The notes: generated by a model from the sequence alone, not told the origin. DNA of 9,274 bases from Bryobacterales bacterium (GCA_003487005.1 DNFG01000018.1:1-9274); one strand, 5' to 3'. Counted from the stretch's first letter, positions 1-6,058 are shown. Numbers and translations: made by a program.

Positions 1-21
1 TCGCAACTCTAATCATCATTC

Positions 22-27
22 GAGGAG
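22..27 (+). promoter_or_regulatory. Shine-Dalgarno deciding the TTG start of the response regulator
   Basis: GAGGAG sits nine bases before TTG 37. It supports the rare TTG initiation codon rather than an internal ATG, the first of which lies inside the receiver fold. Confidence 0.7.
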
Positions 28-36
28 CATTCAGAC

Positions 37-516
37 TTGTCAGATTCCAAACCACCGAAAGTATTGCTTGTTGATGACGAGGAAATGGTGATCACCTCGA
101 TCCGTGCGTTCCTCTCGCTCGAAACCGAGTACGAAATCCTGGCGCACACGAAGCCAGAGGATGCGCTGCGGCGGTTGGAGGAGGGGCCGGTGGACGTAAT
201 CGTGACCGACTACCTGATGCCCCGGATGAATGGTCTGCATCTGCTGGCGGAAGCAAAGAAGCGGCAGCCTGAGGCCGCGCGAGTGCTGTTGACCGGACAC
301 GCCGACAAGCAGAGTGCCATCGAAGCGATCAATGCGGTGGGTTTGTATCAGTATCTGGAGAAACCGTGGGACAACGCCCAGCTTCTGCTGGTGATCAATG
401 GCGCAATCGAGCGCACGCGGCTGCTGCGGGGTCTGGCGCAGAAGGTGGACGAACTCGATGCGGCGCACGGGCAACTCAAGGAGGCTCAGCGGCGGCTGAT
501 CCGGGCGTTTCTGTGA
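37..516 (+). CDS. Single-domain response regulator (REC) with C-terminal coiled coil
   Basis: A 159-residue two-component receiver. Seen: acidic pocket Asp13-Asp14 after the VLLVD strand, phospho-acceptor Asp58 in VTDYLMP, Thr86 in LLTGH, and conserved Lys109 in EKPW. Together these are a complete, probably phosphorylatable receiver of the CheY fold. Residues 113-159 form a charged amphipathic helix and no DNA-binding, HD-GYP or GGDEF domain follows. Output is therefore likely by protein contact with a kinase or partner. The KPW ending is typical of receivers from RpfG-like and hybrid-kinase families. I chose the TTG start at 37 because a strong GAGGAG Shine-Dalgarno lies at 22-27, nine bases upstream, and no ATG precedes the receiver core. 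Upstream context is lost at the contig edge, so the cognate kinase is not visible. REC identity is very secure; the pathway is unknown. Confidence 0.93.
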   Translation: MSDSKPPKVLLVDDEEMVITSIRAFLSLETEYEILAHTKPEDALRRLEEGPVDVIVTDYLMPRMNGLHLLAEAKKRQPEAARVLLTGHADKQSAIEAINAVGLYQYLEKPWDNAQLLLVINGAIERTRLLRGLAQKVDELDAAHGQLKEAQRRLIRAFL

Positions 517-556
517 TGGGGCGGCGGAGAGTGAAGTAGTCCGGGCGCGACGCTGG

Positions 557-593
557 CGGGCGGTTCGGCTTCGCAGGTCCCGTTCACCGCCCG
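557..593 (+). terminator. Weak hairpin after the response regulator gene
   Basis: An 8-bp GC stem pairs CGGGCGGT (557-564) with ACCGCCCG (586-593) across a 21-base loop, about 40 bases after the stop codon. No T-run follows, so this is at best a weak or Rho-assisted terminator. The rest of the 517-664 gap shows no gene. Confidence 0.25.
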
Positions 594-649
594 GCAGTCT
601 CGGCAAAATGGCGCAGGCAATTCCGCTTTCGCGCCGGTTGAATTCGACT

Positions 650-655
650 CATAAT
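650..655 (+). promoter_or_regulatory. Candidate -10 box for the DUF4920 gene (possible leaderless start)
   Basis: CATAAT matches the TATAAT consensus at five of six bases and lies nine bases before ATG 665. Transcription from it would begin at or next to the start codon. No clear Shine-Dalgarno lies in between and the -35 region is poor. Confidence 0.35.
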
Positions 656-664
656 AGTGGTTGT

Positions 665-1117
665 ATGAAACTTCTCATTCTCGCCTCCGTCGCGGCCGTC
701 CTGGCCTTTTCCGCCGAGGTCAAACTCGGTGAACCCATGACTCTCAAACAGCAAACCTCCATCGCCGATCTGAACAGCCGGCCGGCGGATTTCGTCGATA
801 AACAGGTGCAAGTGAAAGGTAGGGTCACTGAAGTCTGCGAGAAGGCAGGCTGTTGGATGCAACTCGTCGATCCCGCCACGAAGACCGCCGTTCGCATCAA
901 GGTGAAGGATGGGGTCATCGTGTTCCCGAAGGATTCGGTCGGCAAGATGGCGGCTGCGGAAGGCAAGTTCGTCAAGATCGAGTTGACGCACGAACAGGCC
1001 ATCGCCCGCGCGAAACACGAAGCGGAAGAGCAGAACCGGCCCTTTAATCCTGCCTCGGTGAAAGGTCCGGCGACGATCTATCAGATCGCGGGCCTCGGCG
1101 CGGTGGTCCTGGAATAG
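665..1117 (+). CDS. Exported DUF4920-family protein
   Basis: A 150-residue secreted or periplasmic protein of unknown function. Residues 1-17 form a short signal peptide (Lys2, hydrophobic core, AFSA before Glu18 as the likely cleavage site). No lipobox cysteine is visible. The mature part has the family hallmark GRVTEVCEKAGCWMQL, with Cys58 and Cys63 followed by Trp64, inside a beta-rich OB-like domain. The CxxxxCW pair could form a disulfide or bind a metal or cofactor; that is inference. A charged helix around residues 105-130 precedes a final hydrophobic strand. I chose ATG 665 because the signal peptide begins there. A longer in-frame reading from 608 would put a charged, non-signal stretch in front. 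A strong terminator follows, so the gene is probably monocistronic. Family match is by remembered motif. Confidence 0.82.
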   Translation: MKLLILASVAAVLAFSAEVKLGEPMTLKQQTSIADLNSRPADFVDKQVQVKGRVTEVCEKAGCWMQLVDPATKTAVRIKVKDGVIVFPKDSVGKMAAAEGKFVKIELTHEQAIARAKHEAEEQNRPFNPASVKGPATIYQIAGLGAVVLE

Positions 1118-1147
1118 CCTCGCGAGACTCGCGCCGATCCAGCATGA

Positions 1148-1179
1148 CCAAAAGAGCGGCCCCGGGGCCGCTCTTTTGG
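1148..1179 (+). terminator. Perfect 32-bp palindromic terminator
   Basis: The arms CCAAAAGAGCGGCCCC and GGGGCCGCTCTTTTGG are exact reverse complements with no gap; a hairpin would form a stem of about 14 bp with a CCGG tetraloop. An A-tract lies on the 5' arm and TCTTTT on the 3' arm, the classic form of an intrinsic terminator that could work in both directions. It lies 30 bases after the DUF4920 stop and about 28 bases before the next start codon, so it insulates the two genes. Confidence 0.85.
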
Positions 1180-1192
1180 CTTCGCGTTCTGA

Positions 1193-1198
1193 TACAGT
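1193..1198 (+). promoter_or_regulatory. Candidate -10 box for the MFS gene
   Basis: TACAGT fits the TAnnnT pattern and lies nine bases before ATG 1208, just downstream of the terminator palindrome. No Shine-Dalgarno is evident and no good -35 is seen at 16-18 bp. Confidence 0.28.
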
Positions 1199-1207
1199 CA
1201 TGAAGTT

Positions 1208-2332
1208 ATGCTGATCACCGCAGCCATTCTCGCCATCTTCGTGTACGGCATGATCGCCGCCATGCTGGGCACGATTCTTCCTGACCTTTCCAAGCGCTAT
1301 TCGCTCAGTCCGAAGCAGAACGGCAACATTGCCATGGCTCAGGCCATCGGCTTGATGATTGGGTCCTTCTTCGTCGGTCCGCTGATCGACACGCAGGGAA
1401 AGAAACTCGGTCTTCTGCTCGGTCTCGGGCTGGTCGCCATGGCGCTGCTCGGCCTGCGCAAGGCCGCCGGCTTCACGCCCATCGCGGCGTTCATGATGGT
1501 GCTCGGCGCGGGCGGGGGCATCATCGTGACGGGCGCAAACGCGCTCGCAGGCGATGTCAAGCTCGAGGCTCTCTCCACCGCCGGTGTCTTCAACCTTCTG
1601 AACCTGTTCTTCGGGCTGGGTGGCCTGCTGACGCCGCTGATTGCCGCCAACCTGTTCAAGAACGACTCAGCCCGGCTTCTGGTCTTTGCAGGCGGACTGA
1701 CCCTGCTCACCCTGGGCTTCCACGGGATCACCGAGATGCCGCCTCCGGTGGGCGCGGTGAGTTTCCAGGCTTCGGCCGTCACCGACCTGCTTGGCAATCC
1801 CGCCCTGATCGCCCTGGCCCTGATGCTGTTTCTCTATGTTGCCGCGGAAGTGGGCGTTTGGAACTGGCTGGCGCGGCATCTGATCGCGCAGGGCGTTCCA
1901 GAGGCCCGCGCGCTAACGATCCTTTCGCTTGGCTTCGCACTGGGTCTGCTGGTCGGGCGTGTCGCAGTGTCACCGATCCTCGGTTCCGTAACGCCCGAGA
2001 ACGTGCTGATGGGCTCCGCGGTGCTAATGGCGGTTACCACGTACCTGATGCTGCAGTTCGCCAGTCCCGCTGTGGCGTGGGCGATGGTGTTCCTCGCCGG
2101 CATGGCGATGGCGCCGGTCTTCCCAACCACCCTGGCTGTCGTCAACATCAAGTTTCCGGCCATGGCGGCTACGGCCACCGGCATTGCGGTCACCGCCGGC
2201 TGGCTCGGCCTGGTTGTGAGTTCGCCGATTATCGGCGCCATCGCCGGCGACGACCCGAAACGGCTCAAGCGAGCACTGCTGTTGCTCCCGCTGGTGTCGA
2301 TTCTGATGATCGCCGTCAGCCGCGCTCTGTAG
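1208..2332 (+). CDS. 12-TM major facilitator superfamily transporter, FHS (sugar permease)-like
   Basis: A 374-residue inner-membrane carrier, probably a secondary transporter of a small solute. Hydrophobic segments fit 12 helices at roughly 2-24, 38-60, 67-86, 89-115, 122-149, 156-174, 199-226, 235-258, 264-285, 288-312, 320-347 and 355-374. Seen: the MFS loop 2-3 signature in degenerate form (GPLIDTQGKKLG near 57-68), a charged residue in helix 7 (YVAAEVGVWNWL), and APVFPTT in helix 10. The last two resemble fucose/glucose permeases of the FHS group. It is short for an MFS protein but complete, starting right at helix 1. The convergent neighbour is a UxaE-like sugar-acid epimerase, which weakly suggests a sugar or uronate substrate. 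Substrate is not determinable from sequence alone. Confidence 0.85.
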   Translation: MLITAAILAIFVYGMIAAMLGTILPDLSKRYSLSPKQNGNIAMAQAIGLMIGSFFVGPLIDTQGKKLGLLLGLGLVAMALLGLRKAAGFTPIAAFMMVLGAGGGIIVTGANALAGDVKLEALSTAGVFNLLNLFFGLGGLLTPLIAANLFKNDSARLLVFAGGLTLLTLGFHGITEMPPPVGAVSFQASAVTDLLGNPALIALALMLFLYVAAEVGVWNWLARHLIAQGVPEARALTILSLGFALGLLVGRVAVSPILGSVTPENVLMGSAVLMAVTTYLMLQFASPAVAWAMVFLAGMAMAPVFPTTLAVVNIKFPAMAATATGIAVTAGWLGLVVSSPIIGAIAGDDPKRLKRALLLLPLVSILMIAVSRAL

Positions 2333-2344
2333 TCCAACTTCTCT

Positions 2345-2374
2345 GGAGCCGCGCCCCGCACCGGACGCGGCTCC
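2345..2374 (+). terminator. GC hairpin just after the MFS gene
   Basis: GGAGCCGCG (2345-2353) pairs with CGCGGCTCC (2366-2374), a 9-bp perfect stem with a 12-base loop, 12 bases after the stop. Position and strength suit a terminator or 3'-end stabiliser, but no T-run follows. Confidence 0.4.
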
Positions 2375-2385
2375 CCGCATGTTCG

Positions 2386-2401
2386 CCGCTCCATGGAGCG
2401 G
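2386..2401. repeat. 16-bp perfect palindrome in the convergent spacer
   Basis: CCGCTCCATGGAGCGG is its own reverse complement. It sits between the ends of two converging genes, where a small cruciform, second terminator stem or processing site is more likely than an operator. Confidence 0.4.
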
Positions 2402-2533
2402 TGGCGGCGATCGCGGATAGATGGAGGCTGGCCGCCAGAGGTGATGACCGCGGTGCCGAAGCGCCTGATGACGCCTCGCGAGAAGGCCGCCCGCAGGCGT
2501 GACCCGTCTCTATGGCAACCCGCCACGTCCGGT

Positions 2534-2561
2534 CCGCACCGGAGAGCCGGTCGCGGTGCGG
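2534..2561 (-). terminator. Hairpin after the UxaE-like gene
   Basis: CCGCACC (2534-2540) pairs with GGTGCGG (2555-2561). It lies about 20 bases beyond the minus-strand stop at 2583. There is no U-tract in that direction, so it is only a candidate 3'-end structure. No gene is supported in the 2333-2582 spacer. Confidence 0.25.
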
Positions 2562-2582
2562 TCCATCACGCCCCCGGCGGCC

Positions 2583-4481
2583 TCAGAACAGGTTCGCCGC
2601 GAGCCACTCCACATATGCGGCATTCCGGCGCCGGACCTCTTCGAGCAACCCCGCCGGCAGATCCAGAAACTTTTCCGTGAAGAAGCGCGTGTCGCCGTTC
2701 GGGTCATTCACATCGCGTGTCCCGGCCAGATTCCCGATCCAGAACACCAGGAACAGATTCCCGTCCACCCGTCCGCGCGGCGCATCTCCCAGGTAGAAAC
2801 CCTTACCCAGATCACGGTACTGCTGAGCCAGTTCACTCTCTTCTCCGAATGCGCCGCGGGCCGCGAAATCGTAGGCGCGGGCAGCCATCCGGTTGTACAT
2901 CTGCCGCCAGGGCGAGTGTGCAGGCTGCTCAAACAGGACGTCCAGCAACTGCAGTTGCAATTCACCGGAGATCTTGTAATTCAACCGTCCGCCCGTGGCG
3001 TGACCGATCTCCTGCAATACTTCGGCCTGCTTGCCGCTGCCGGAGTGAATGGAGAGTGTTCCGTCGAACAACCGCGCCACCGCGGCCAGTTCCCGCACAC
3101 GCGCACCCAATTCCGTCAATGGCTGTCCACCGAACTCCGCCGCCACGCGCGGACACAACTCCGGCCACATCTTGTGCGATGCGTAGCCGGTCAGCCCGAT
3201 GCCGTTCTCTTCGCTCGACTCCATCGCCACGGGATATGCCTGCCGTTTCTTGAAACCCAGGTTCGGCGGCACCAACTGGGCAGGCCGCCCCCGGCTCTTC
3301 AACCACTGCATGTAGAAGAACATCTCTTCTGGCGTGGTCAACGTCTCGGCTTCGTCGATTGACGGCTCGAAATCGAATGGTTCGCCGCGCTTCTCGCGCT
3401 GGATCACGTCGTACAACTCCTCGTTGAGCTGCAGACTCCGCCCGAACTTCACGGCCAGCCGCTTGATCTGTTCGGCGCCGAGTTGAATATCCCGCGCGCC
3501 GGTAGAGAACGGCCGCGCGAACTCGTCTAGAATCCACGATTGCTCGCGAGCGTCGAACAGTTGCGCGAACCGGTCATCAATTTCGGTGGGCGTCCACGCG
3601 CGCGGATGCCGCAGGTCCGCCTCGAGTTCAAAGAGACGCGAGGCGTCGGTCGTGAATTTGGTATACCCGGCTGCGTGCCGGATCGCCTCCTTCGCCTGTT
3701 CCAGCGATCGAGCCAGTTCGTTGTCATTCGAGCCTGTGACGATCACGTGATCGGCTTCAGCCGTGTAACCCTCACGCCAGCCCGCCCGGGTCGCCGCCCA
3801 CAGCCCGCAATGGTACAGATGCCGGATCGAGACTCTCGTGTGCCCGATGGACACCGGGTTCTCGCCGTCCCGCGCCGTGATCACATCGTCCGTGGTCATC
3901 TCCCGAGTGGCGGAAAGCTGCACTGTCGAGGCCACATTCAGCTTTTTCCGATCCAGAATCGACCGGAAACCGCGAAACGCGGCCGGCAGCGAAATCTCAG
4001 GATGCCGGTTGCCCGTCGCTATTGCCGGCCGGGCCTGTTGCGGCCTCGGAGCAAACCCCTGCCCAGGCCCGCGGATGAATGCCGCGATATTGTCACGGTC
4101 GGTTGGCGCAAACGGGATGGCGTGCACGGTCATCTCCCGCCCGCCCTGCGGACGCAACCGTCCGAGTTCCTGAACGCCGGCGTACGCCGCTGAAGGCCCC
4201 GCACCACCTGAAGGAGCCAACCGCAGAAGCAGTGGCGCCGGCCGCGCCGGATCGGCCAGTCCATCCACCGCGATCAGATAGGCCCCCGGCTGCTCCGGAT
4301 CCGCCTCCAGACTCCCGGGATACACCGCCAGGCTACTCAACCCGGCGGAGCCCAACCGCTCTCCCAACCGGGTCCGGACACCCGCGTCCACCTCCTGCCC
4401 GCCACGGCACTCCACTATCGCGTCCACCAACGCCGCGGCTTCGCTCAGCCGCACCGGCAGATTGATCGGTATCGGATTCAT
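2583..4481 (-). CDS. Divergent tagaturonate epimerase (UxaE)-like protein with extra N-terminal domain
   Basis: A 632-residue cytoplasmic protein. The UxaE family interconverts D-tagaturonate and D-fructuronate in hexuronate breakdown. The core from about residue 166 follows the family order: HTRVS and the WREGY..ADHV block (His245), FTTD (Asp279), FDFEPSIDEAET (369-380), a TTPEE helix, then LSIHSGSGK (His479). These are recognisable counterparts of the Thermotoga enzyme as I remember it. Differences: HSGSDK is HSGSGK, and the following FHVKTAG-type motif is NYKISG, replacing a histidine by Tyr502. About 40 residues near 412-457 look inserted. Residues 1-137 plus a Pro/Gln-rich linker (about 138-165) exceed the usual ~480-residue length. 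I prefer ATG 4481, with GGGAG five bases upstream, over TTG 4493. It follows galU by 15 bp. Superfamily likely; exact substrate uncertain. Confidence 0.72.
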   Translation of the reverse strand: MNPIPINLPVRLSEAAALVDAIVECRGGQEVDAGVRTRLGERLGSAGLSSLAVYPGSLEADPEQPGAYLIAVDGLADPARPAPLLLRLAPSGGAGPSAAYAGVQELGRLRPQGGREMTVHAIPFAPTDRDNIAAFIRGPGQGFAPRPQQARPAIATGNRHPEISLPAAFRGFRSILDRKKLNVASTVQLSATREMTTDDVITARDGENPVSIGHTRVSIRHLYHCGLWAATRAGWREGYTAEADHVIVTGSNDNELARSLEQAKEAIRHAAGYTKFTTDASRLFELEADLRHPRAWTPTEIDDRFAQLFDAREQSWILDEFARPFSTGARDIQLGAEQIKRLAVKFGRSLQLNEELYDVIQREKRGEPFDFEPSIDEAETLTTPEEMFFYMQWLKSRGRPAQLVPPNLGFKKRQAYPVAMESSEENGIGLTGYASHKMWPELCPRVAAEFGGQPLTELGARVRELAAVARLFDGTLSIHSGSGKQAEVLQEIGHATGGRLNYKISGELQLQLLDVLFEQPAHSPWRQMYNRMAARAYDFAARGAFGEESELAQQYRDLGKGFYLGDAPRGRVDGNLFLVFWIGNLAGTRDVNDPNGDTRFFTEKFLDLPAGLLEEVRRRNAAYVEWLAANLF

Positions 4482-4496
4482 GCCCTCTCCCAAAGT

Positions 4497-5381
4497 CTAG
4501 ATCTGAATGCTCCGCAAGTATTCCCGGAAGGGCTCTCCCAAGTCATGCCTCTTCATCGCGAATTCCACGGTTGCCTTCAGGAAGCCCAGTTTGTCGCCCG
4601 CGTCGTAACGCGTGCCCTCGAACTTGTAGCCATACACGGGCCGCGTGCGCAACAGATGCTTCAATGCGTCCGTCAGTTGAATCTCCCCACCGCGTCCGGG
4701 TTCGATCGACTCTACTGAATGGAAGATTTCCGGCGTCAGAATGTACCGGCCGATGATCGCCAGGTTCGACGGCGCATCCGCCGCGTTTGGCTTCTCCACC
4801 ATGTTCCGGATCCGGTACAGCCGCCCCGATCCCCCATTGTGCGCCACAGGTTCGGCATCGACCACCCCGTACGCCGAAATATTCTCCGGCGGCACCTCCA
4901 TCAATGCCAGCACGGAACAGCCGTAGAACTCGTAGATGTCGTGCAACTGTCGCAAACAGGGGATTTCGGCGTCGATCACGTCGTCGGAAAGCACGACCGA
5001 AAACGCCTCGTTCGCCACCATTTCCTTTGCCCGCAGGACCGCGTGCCCCAGCCCCAACGCTTCTTTCTGCCGGACGTAAAACACATCGATCAAGTCCGAA
5101 ACGCTCCGCACCGAGGCGAGCAGGTCCTTCTTCTGCCGCGCCTCCAGCATCTGTTCCAGCTCGAACGACACGTCAAAATGATCCTCAATCGCGGATTTGC
5201 CCCGCCCCGTCACGATAATGATGTTGTTCATTCCGGAGTGGATCGCCTCCTCCACGCCGTATTGAATCAGCGGCTTGTCGACCAGCGGCAACATCTCCTT
5301 GGGCATCGCCTTCGTCGCGGGCAGGAATCGCGTACCGAGTCCGGCAGCCGGAAAAACAGCCTTGCGCACTTTTGGAATCAT
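4497..5381 (-). CDS. galU: UTP-glucose-1-phosphate uridylyltransferase
   Basis: A 294-residue cytoplasmic enzyme making UDP-glucose from UTP and glucose 1-phosphate, for cell-surface polysaccharides, trehalose/glycogen and UDP-glucuronate. Seen: nucleotide-binding signature AAGLGTRFLPATKAMPKE at residues 12-29, the VDKP motif, the LSDDVID metal/nucleotide loop, the NMVEKP block with IIGRYIL, and GEIQLTDAL. This is the complete set for bacterial GalU, and the length is typical. I chose ATG 5381, with GGGA six bases upstream. GTG 5384 and ATG 5393 are close in-frame alternatives. The open frame reaches 5651, but that extension overlaps the divergent TPR gene and lacks family similarity. It leads an operon with the UxaE-like gene. 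A TAGAAT box overlaps its 5' edge. Confidence 0.95.
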   Translation of the reverse strand: MIPKVRKAVFPAAGLGTRFLPATKAMPKEMLPLVDKPLIQYGVEEAIHSGMNNIIIVTGRGKSAIEDHFDVSFELEQMLEARQKKDLLASVRSVSDLIDVFYVRQKEALGLGHAVLRAKEMVANEAFSVVLSDDVIDAEIPCLRQLHDIYEFYGCSVLALMEVPPENISAYGVVDAEPVAHNGGSGRLYRIRNMVEKPNAADAPSNLAIIGRYILTPEIFHSVESIEPGRGGEIQLTDALKHLLRTRPVYGYKFEGTRYDAGDKLGFLKATVEFAMKRHDLGEPFREYLRSIQI

Positions 5382-5391
5382 CACGCTTCCC

Positions 5392-5397
5392 ATTCTA
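5392..5397 (-). promoter_or_regulatory. Candidate -10 box for galU
   Basis: On the minus strand this reads TAGAAT, five of six bases of TATAAT, 7-10 bases before the GTG 5384/ATG 5381 starts. The -35 region is weak. GGGA between the box and the ATG could serve as Shine-Dalgarno if transcription begins further upstream. Confidence 0.35.
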
Positions 5398-5407
5398 GGC
5401 CATTCGC

Positions 5408-5437
5408 TTGCCGCGTTCCGCCCAATTCGGATACAAC
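5408..5437 (+). promoter_or_regulatory. Candidate promoter of the TPR gene
   Basis: TTGCCG (5408-5413) and TACAAC (5432-5437) are separated by 18 bp, each with four matches to the sigma-70 consensus. The -10 ends eight bases before ATG 5446 and no Shine-Dalgarno is seen, so the mRNA may be leaderless. It lies in the 64-bp divergent gap with galU. Confidence 0.35.
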
Positions 5438-5445
5438 GGTCGTAG

Positions 5446-5928
5446 ATGGACAACGAGCGGACCACCCTCGCGCACGAGATCCTGCGCCGCGCCTGCCAAC
5501 TCCAGGAGCAGGGTGATCTCGACACCGCCATCCACCTTTGCCGCCAGTCCATCGCCCTGCACCCAACCGCGGAGGCGCACTCCTTCCTCGCCGGAGCCCT
5601 CCGCTTCCAGGGCCTCATCGAAGAGGCCATCGCCGAATCCCGCCACGCCATTGAACTGGATGCATCGCGCGGTGGTCCCTACAACGATATTGGCCTCTGC
5701 CTCATCGATCTCGGACGCCCGGACGAAGCCATCGTCTGGCTCGAGCACGCCACACGCGCCACCCACTACGATTCATTCCACCTGCCCTGGTTCAACCTCG
5801 GCCGCGTCTATCTGGACAAGCAGCTTTTTGGACTGGCCCGCGACTGCTTCCAGCACGCCCTCGACATCGATCCCGATTTCCAGCCGGCCCGCGAGGCTCT
5901 CGACCGCGTCCGACGCCTCATTCAATAG
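5446..5928 (+). CDS. Tetratricopeptide-repeat protein
   Basis: A 160-residue all-helical protein made of four tandem TPR units at about residues 8-40, 41-73, 74-110 and 111-145, closed by a capping helix. Seen: the repeated small/large residue pattern and turn prolines, for example GDLDTAIHLCRQSIALHP, GLIEEAIAESRHAIELD and LFGLARDCFQHALDIDPDF. TPRs form a curved scaffold for protein-protein binding. No signal peptide, membrane helix or catalytic domain is present, so it is probably a cytoplasmic adaptor with an unknown partner. It is divergent from galU and upstream of the ferredoxin, but a separate promoter region before the ferredoxin argues against a tight operon. The function of the individual protein cannot be named. 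Confidence 0.88.
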   Translation: MDNERTTLAHEILRRACQLQEQGDLDTAIHLCRQSIALHPTAEAHSFLAGALRFQGLIEEAIAESRHAIELDASRGGPYNDIGLCLIDLGRPDEAIVWLEHATRATHYDSFHLPWFNLGRVYLDKQLFGLARDCFQHALDIDPDFQPAREALDRVRRLIQ

Positions 5929-5936
5929 CCGCTATC

Positions 5937-5972
5937 CGCCGTTCAACCCCGTCCGCGCGCCGTTCAACCACG
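5937..5972 (+). repeat. Tandem direct repeat, 21-bp period, upstream of the ferredoxin promoter
   Basis: CGCCGTTCAACC occurs at 5937-5948 and again at 5958-5969. Each copy continues NCG, so 14 of 15 bases agree. The spacing is exactly 21 bp, two helical turns, placing both copies on one DNA face. The second ends five bases before the candidate -35. This geometry is typical of a dimeric activator or response regulator binding tandem sites. No regulator can be named. Confidence 0.45.
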
Positions 5973-5977
5973 CACCC

Positions 5978-6006
5978 TTGGGTCATACGGAAGTGTATGC
6001 TATTCT
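5978..6006 (+). promoter_or_regulatory. Candidate sigma-70 promoter of the ferredoxin gene
   Basis: TTGGGT (5978-5983) and TATTCT (6001-6006) are separated by 17 bp. The -35 is poor (three of six matches), as expected for an activator-dependent promoter. The predicted leader is about 55-60 nt, in an AT-rich stretch ending in a good Shine-Dalgarno. Confidence 0.4.
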
Positions 6007-6058
6007 CAATTTTCAATTTCCAGATTCATCCGCGCCAGTTCGGGAATCTAACCTCTCT

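Noticed and set aside
584..1201. Minus-strand open frame of 205 codons across the DUF4920 gene
   Set aside because: Antisense shadow: it crosses the signal-peptide gene and reads through the terminator palindrome, with no recognisable motifs.
2393..2680. Small plus-strand ORF in the convergent spacer
   Set aside because: It starts inside a palindrome, lacks a ribosome site, is Arg/Pro-rich and overlaps the end of the UxaE-like gene; nothing supports coding.
2499..3362. Long plus-strand open frame of 287 codons opposite the UxaE-like gene
   Set aside because: It is antisense to a well-supported gene, is Arg/Gln/His-rich as expected from reverse reading of GC-rich codons, and shows no domain motif.
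4719..5516. Plus-strand open frame of 265 codons opposite galU
   Set aside because: Antisense to a complete galU, and it also overlaps the TPR start in another frame.
5382..5651. 90-residue N-terminal extension of GalU
   Set aside because: It runs through the divergent TPR gene, has Arg/Trp/Ser-rich non-family sequence, and GalU homology starts precisely at the residue after ATG 5381.
6022..6049. Possible riboswitch or leader hairpin before the ferredoxin
   Set aside because: Only a 6-bp AGATTC/GAATCT stem with a 16-base loop is visible; it does not resemble any riboswitch class.
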